Origin: UBA964 sp037444685
GTDB lineage: Bacteria; Pseudomonadota; Gammaproteobacteria; Steroidobacterales; Steroidobacteraceae
DNA length: 64,000 nt
Assembly (NCBI GenBank): GCA_037444685.1
Contig: JBBILX010000002.1
Coordinates: forward strand, 1 to 64,000
Reading direction: 5' to 3'
Below, one piece after another: positions 60,085 through 64,000 of the stretch. The translations under genes and the position numbers were made by a program. The notes beneath the pieces were generated by a model. It did no database searches and was not told the DNA's origin. It saw only the letters and a program-made list of their open reading frames with translations. Numbering within the stretch: position 1 is the first letter of the stretch; each line of letters begins with the position of its first letter.

Positions 60085-61107
60085 TCAAGCGTCCGGCCTA
60101 CCCGCCCCGATCCGCATCGCGACCAGCGCGAGCGGCAATGCAGCCATGCCCGCGAGCAGTGGCCCCATTCCCGGGAGCACAGCAGCGAGCAGAGCAATGG
60201 GCATCAACCAACCGACGTTCACGGCAGCATAGGTGAGCGCAACGCGTGCGTGGGACTGCCAGCGACGTGAAAGGATCTGGTAGCAGTGTGATCGATGCGC
60301 GTCAAAGATGCGTTGCCTTCCGAAAGCCCTGCGCACCAGCGTCACCGTCGCATCAACAGCAAAAGCGCTCCAAAGGATTACCCACGGCCAGAGCGCTTCG
60401 ATTCTGATACCCAGCACGGCTATCGGTGATGCGGCGAGGAAAAACCCTAGGGAACCGCTGCCAACATCCCCCATGAAGATCTTTGCCGGCTGCCAATTCC
60501 AGACCAAGAATCCAACCGTTCCTCCGGCAACCGCGGCCAGCAGTAGCGACAGCGCAGGCGCACCCTGCAGAGCAGCAACCACTGTACCTGCAAGTCCGAC
60601 GAATACTGCCTGTGAACCGGCAAGGCCGTCGGTTCCATCCATGAAATTGAACAGGTTGGTGGCCCAAGCGACCGTGATCCACAGCAACGCGAGCGCCCAG
60701 ACATCTGCCATCGCGAAACGCGCGTTCGCTGGGATCGGGAAGCCAATGGTGACGAGCAGCATCCACGCCGCTGCGACCAGATGCACCACCAATCGGAGCG
60801 CCGCTGGGACACCGCTTCGGTCGTCCAACCAACCGATCCACGCTATCAGAAGGTATCCGGGCAACAGCGCGAGCCCGATCTGTAACGGGATCCAGCCGAG
60901 CCCGATCCCGACTGCGGTCGCAAGCACGGTGACGATCACAATCGCGAGACCGCCTCCGCGCGGTGTCGGCACGGTGTGCGAGCTGCGCTCGTTGGGCCGA
61001 TCAAGCATTCCGCAACGACTGGCACCGCTTCGGATCGCGCCAGTGAGCAGGGCCGCCCCTAGCAGGCAAAGCGCAAAAAGGGAGGCTCCTGCGAGCAGGT
61101 CAGACAT
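60085..61107 (-). CDS. Polyprenyl-phosphate sugar-1-phosphate transferase (WecA/WbpL-like)
   Basis: A 340-residue protein with about ten membrane helices. MraY/WecA motifs are visible: LDRPNERSSHTVPTPRGGGLA near 34-54, LDDRSGVP near 92, NLFNFMDGTDGLAG near 150, KIFMGDVGSGSLGFFLA near 208 and a cytoplasmic DAHRSHCYQIL near 269. It transfers a HexNAc-1-phosphate to undecaprenyl phosphate. The start MSDLLAGASL (61107) overlaps the epimerase stop by eight bases. It is a second initiating enzyme beside the EpsB-like one, implying two glycans. Confidence 0.85.
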   Translation of the reverse strand: MSDLLAGASLFALCLLGAALLTGAIRSGASRCGMLDRPNERSSHTVPTPRGGGLAIVIVTVLATAVGIGLGWIPLQIGLALLPGYLLIAWIGWLDDRSGVPAALRLVVHLVAAAWMLLVTIGFPIPANARFAMADVWALALLWITVAWATNLFNFMDGTDGLAGSQAVFVGLAGTVVAALQGAPALSLLLAAVAGGTVGFLVWNWQPAKIFMGDVGSGSLGFFLAASPIAVLGIRIEALWPWVILWSAFAVDATVTLVRRAFGRQRIFDAHRSHCYQILSRRWQSHARVALTYAAVNVGWLMPIALLAAVLPGMGPLLAGMAALPLALVAMRIGAGRPDA

Positions 61108-62092
61108 CTGAAGCGCGCGCGGCAACCCGCTCAAGTTCGGTGTCAATGGGTGTCTTGCAGGTCCAGCCGAGCATAGACCGAGTAACCGACGCGTCGACCT
61201 CAAGTGAATCGCAGAGACGGTCTACGTCCGCCCTGCGTCGTGCCAAGGTGCCCAGCAGTCGCAGCATCGGGACCGGCACGTCGATCAACCGCGGCTTTAG
61301 ACCCGCACCGCGAGCTAGCGCTCGAATAATGCCCGGAGTCGAGATCGCCTGATCGTGTGCGGCCAAGAACAACTGGCCCGGCGCACGTGGATGTTCTGCG
61401 GCGATGGCGAGCAACTCGGCTAGTGCGTCGACGCCGACAAGGCTGCGGCGATTGTCGATACCGCCGAATGGCAGCCAGAAGCCCCGGCGGAGCAATGCCA
61501 CGAGTCTTTCCAGATTGCCGGGCGCGCCTGGCCCGACGACCAGACAGGGCCGAATGATCACAGTCTCAAGCGACGACTGCTGCGCGACATCGGCGAGAAC
61601 CAGCTCCGCGCGCAGCTTCGAGTCAGCGTAGACTCCCTTAGGGGCTGGTGGATCCGCCGGGGAGAAGGGACGGCCGTCGGTGCGACTGCCGTTGACCCCA
61701 ATGGAACTGACAAAAACGAATCGGCGCACACCGTGCCGCACGGCCGCCGATGCCAGCGCCGCCGTCCCGCGCACGTTGACGCGCGTGAACTCGTCGCGGA
61801 GTGTAACGGCAGCGGCCTCCGCCACATGCGCCAGACCAGCGCAATGGACGATAGCATCCGCTCCGGGGAGCACCCTGTCCCAAGCGCCCGCGTCTTCAAG
61901 GTTGGGCACCTCGACGGCCTCCACTCCCGGGCCGGCTATCAGTAACGGCTTCCGCGAGCATGCGAACACCCGCCACCCCCGATCGCATAGCGCAGCCACG
62001 GCATGCGCACCCACGAAACCGCCCGCGCCCGTCACGACTGCGGTGCGCGCTCTTCTAGAAGCGGCGGTACTTGAGCGTTCCACGAACTGCAT
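61100..62092 (-). CDS. NAD-dependent sugar epimerase/reductase (SDR, WbpK/WbpV-like)
   Basis: A 330-residue extended SDR: TAVVTGAGGFVGAHAV at about 17-32 for NAD(P), FVSSIGVNGSRT near 122, catalytic YADSKLRAE near 150 (YxxxK) and IIRPCLVVGPG. With the WecA-like enzyme encoded downstream it resembles the epimerase-transferase pairs of O-antigen loci, reducing or epimerising the keto sugar from the WbpM-type dehydratase. Exact product unknown. It overlaps the GT2 gene by 38 bases. Confidence 0.8.
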   Translation of the reverse strand: MQFVERSSTAASRRARTAVVTGAGGFVGAHAVAALCDRGWRVFACSRKPLLIAGPGVEAVEVPNLEDAGAWDRVLPGADAIVHCAGLAHVAEAAAVTLRDEFTRVNVRGTAALASAAVRHGVRRFVFVSSIGVNGSRTDGRPFSPADPPAPKGVYADSKLRAELVLADVAQQSSLETVIIRPCLVVGPGAPGNLERLVALLRRGFWLPFGGIDNRRSLVGVDALAELLAIAAEHPRAPGQLFLAAHDQAISTPGIIRALARGAGLKPRLIDVPVPMLRLLGTLARRRADVDRLCDSLEVDASVTRSMLGWTCKTPIDTELERVAARASDV

Positions 62093-62822
62093 AGTTCAGG
62101 AAGCACCAAACTGAGTCGAGCATCCCAAGTCCTTCGATCTCACGATACGTACGCCAAACCATCGCAGCGGAGCGAATCTTGTTGCGCGACACGGATTTGC
62201 CGACCACGCGATACCGCATCAGGTCCTCGCGAAGTCCGTACGCGACGTGCCCGCGGCGCAGGATCTCGAGCCAAGCCGTGAAATCGTCGTAATAGGTCTT
62301 CTTCATCCGGAACTCGCCGGCAACCGTCCTGTCGACCATCACAGTGGAGGTGGCGATGGACGTGTCGCACAACAGCTGTCGGTATGTCAGGGATTCCGGC
62401 ACTTGTACCCGGTTGCCGATCCGCGAACCATCCTCCGAGATGCGCCGGAACTCGGTATATGAGAGGGCAGCGCTCTTTGCCCGCATGAAAGCGAGCTGGG
62501 CCGAAAGCTTGTTCGGCAGCCAGAGGTCGTCGCTATCGAGAAACGCAAGGTATCGACCCGTTGCTGCTTCTAGTGCAGCATTGCGCGCCGCTGCAGGCCC
62601 TCCATTCGCCGGCTGACGAATCAACCGGATTCGCGGATCTCGGTCGGCGAAGCTAGAAACGACCGCCACGGTGTCGTCCCGCGAGCAGTCGTCGACGACC
62701 AGCATTTCCCAGTGGCGGTGGTCCTGCGCCTGAACTGAACGGATTGTCTCGCCGATGAAGCGCGCCGCGCGCCATGCGGGAGTCACGATGGAGACCAGAT
62801 TTTCGTAGGGCTCGCGAGTCAC
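62055..62822 (-). CDS. Glycosyltransferase family 2
   Basis: A 255-residue GT-A enzyme: VSIVTPAWRAARFIGETIRS near 10-29, VVDDCSRDDT near 42-51, GGPAAARNAALEAATGRYLA, and DSDD (metal site) near 96. It resembles small O-antigen GT2 enzymes. It starts four bases inside the polymerase stop and its 3' end overlaps the epimerase gene by 38 bases, an unusually long coupling. Confidence 0.85.
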   Translation of the reverse strand: MTREPYENLVSIVTPAWRAARFIGETIRSVQAQDHRHWEMLVVDDCSRDDTVAVVSSFADRDPRIRLIRQPANGGPAAARNAALEAATGRYLAFLDSDDLWLPNKLSAQLAFMRAKSAALSYTEFRRISEDGSRIGNRVQVPESLTYRQLLCDTSIATSTVMVDRTVAGEFRMKKTYYDDFTAWLEILRRGHVAYGLREDLMRYRVVGKSVSRNKIRSAAMVWRTYREIEGLGMLDSVWCFLNYAVRGTLKYRRF

Positions 62823-64000
62823 GACTGGAAAGCGCGCCGAGGTGCCCAGAGTACCCAGGGCAGGACTGGTCTCGGCCGACCGTCACTGCCACGCTCAAGC
62901 GCGAGGACTGTGAACATGAATGCAACCTTGATCCAGAACGTAATGGCGACGAGATTATTGAGCATGCCCCCAACGTAAGTGACGAAGAACGCGAAAAGGA
63001 CATACAGAACGGCAAAAACGGACAGCAATCGGCCCTCATAGACGGCACGCAGAAACTCCCGAAGCAGCGCGCCCGTCACGACAGCCATCAACGCCACTAG
63101 CAGCCACCCAAGGTAAGGGCCACCGATCTCGAAGGCGATCTCGGGATAACCGCCCGCGAAATTCATACCCTGTTCAATGATGAGCGCTGCGCGCCTCTCG
63201 CCCAACGCGAGAACCATGAGGTACTGGATAGTGCTGTTGCGCTCCGGGTTGATTGCCTCGTCAAAAATGAAGTTAAGCGTATCCGCTGAATCGTACTGCC
63301 CCTCTGCGAACACGCGTTCGTGAGTAAGGAACCACATCTGCTGCGGCTGCACGAGGATCCTCTGCGCGAATGAGAACAAGGCGAGTGCCGGGGCGAGCCC
63401 CCTGACGTTTAGAAAGGAATTGACTAAGGCAAACCCAACCAGTCCGATCACCGAGACCAGACTGATAAATCGCACAGACGACGAGACGCGCACCCTCCGA
63501 ACGATGAGCGTCGCTATCGACGCGAACTTCGGCGCCGGAACGCCTGGCATGTACAAAACGGCCCGAGGCAGCAGGAAATAGGCCGCGAAAGCATAGAAAA
63601 TCGAGAATCGATGCCCTGCCAAAATGCAGTACACGAAGATTAGGCCGAGCAGTAGCACGAAACGCAGATCGGTTTGACCGCCGAGCACACGCGGGTAGAC
63701 GCTGAGCACGCCCAGCATACAGACGAGTAGCGTTCCGAACTCGAAGAACCACCGATGCACCGGTCCCGCGTACTGCTCAGTGTACTCCCATCGCTCCAGC
63801 CCTTCGAACAGCGGAATCACGCCGCCAGAAAGCATGTCCGCGTACAGCAAGCAGACAAGGATGGTCACTGCCCAGAAGCCGCAATCGCCCAGAGTAAACG
63901 CTTCGGACACGCTGCTCTCGCTGCCGATCGCTGCCCCGCGTGATATCGTGCGTGGAGAGAGAAATGCCGACACAATCAGAACAGCAATCACGACGGTCAC
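62819..64000 (-). CDS. Wzy-like oligosaccharide repeat-unit polymerase, N-terminus outside window
   Basis: A membrane protein of at least 393 residues with ten or more helices and the Arg-rich periplasmic loop style of Wzy polymerases (LNVRGLAPALALF near 220; AGHRFSIFYAFAAYFLLP near 128). It resembles DUF6418-type proteins of O-antigen clusters. The last codon in the window is GTG but nothing marks it as the start, so the gene probably continues beyond the edge. It would polymerise the lipid-linked repeat made by the 60085-62822 genes. Confidence 0.7.
   Translation of the reverse strand: MTVVIAVLIVSAFLSPRTISRGAAIGSESSVSEAFTLGDCGFWAVTILVCLLYADMLSGGVIPLFEGLERWEYTEQYAGPVHRWFFEFGTLLVCMLGVLSVYPRVLGGQTDLRFVLLLGLIFVYCILAGHRFSIFYAFAAYFLLPRAVLYMPGVPAPKFASIATLIVRRVRVSSSVRFISLVSVIGLVGFALVNSFLNVRGLAPALALFSFAQRILVQPQQMWFLTHERVFAEGQYDSADTLNFIFDEAINPERNSTIQYLMVLALGERRAALIIEQGMNFAGGYPEIAFEIGGPYLGWLLVALMAVVTGALLREFLRAVYEGRLLSVFAVLYVLFAFFVTYVGGMLNNLVAITFWIKVAFMFTVLALERGSDGRPRPVLPWVLWAPRRAFQS

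Overview
The window is high-GC proteobacterial DNA. It carries a nearly complete exosortase A (XrtA/EpsH) PEP-CTERM exopolysaccharide locus, a second surface-polysaccharide cluster and some ordinary housekeeping genes. The XrtA gene set, the leucine-degradation genes and the host-attachment-type protein suggest a gammaproteobacterium, perhaps near Steroidobacterales/Nevskiales. That placement is inference; there is no rRNA here to test it.

Layout. 1-127: edge of an IS3-family element. 140-6922 (minus): exosortase-A-associated O-ligase, a secreted kelch-like protein, a secreted beta-helix protein, two alpha/beta hydrolases and an acyl carrier protein. 7104-8957 (plus): an asparagine-synthetase-like enzyme with no N-terminal Cys. 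8967-30769 (minus): one long polycistron, with most neighbours separated by a few bases or joined by 1-23 base overlaps. From its promoter end it encodes PrsK, PrsR, XrtA-EpsI, PrsT, the outer-membrane export protein, the Wzz-like protein, a tyrosine kinase, a beta-barrel protein, a deacetylase, a FemAB-like protein, two XrtA-type sugar transferases, AsnB, two more glycosyltransferases and a second deacetylase. 30864-33733 (minus): a four-gene cassette of nucleotidyltransferase, HprK-related kinase, PqqD-like protein and an unknown Tat-exported protein. 33883-35913 (plus): a VanZ-like protein, then a PEP-CTERM protein behind a good sigma-54 promoter, which fits control by PrsR. 36106-37488 (minus): the initiating sugar transferase.

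37585-50913 holds tRNA-Glu, tRNA-Ala, gltX, tRNA-Val, a response regulator, a decayed P-type ATPase, small conserved proteins, a divergent leucine-catabolism locus (liuDB/liuA) with its own GntR regulator and a palindromic operator, and a repeat-rich Ig-like lipoprotein. 51217-64000 is a second polysaccharide cluster: manB, ugd, manC, a WbpM-type dehydratase, a WecA-like initiating transferase, an epimerase, a GT2 and a Wzy-like polymerase. It is interrupted by a PIN-type toxin-antitoxin pair and a defective IS5-like element with clear ends.

Working model: PrsK senses a signal and phosphorylates PrsR. PrsR activates sigma-54 promoters of PEP-CTERM proteins. XrtA cleaves or transfers those proteins in the inner membrane while the Wzz/kinase/export/glycosyltransferase set makes and exports the associated polysaccharide. 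The nucleotidyltransferase/HprK-like/PqqD-like/Tat-protein cassette is the least understood unit and the best candidate for an undescribed system.
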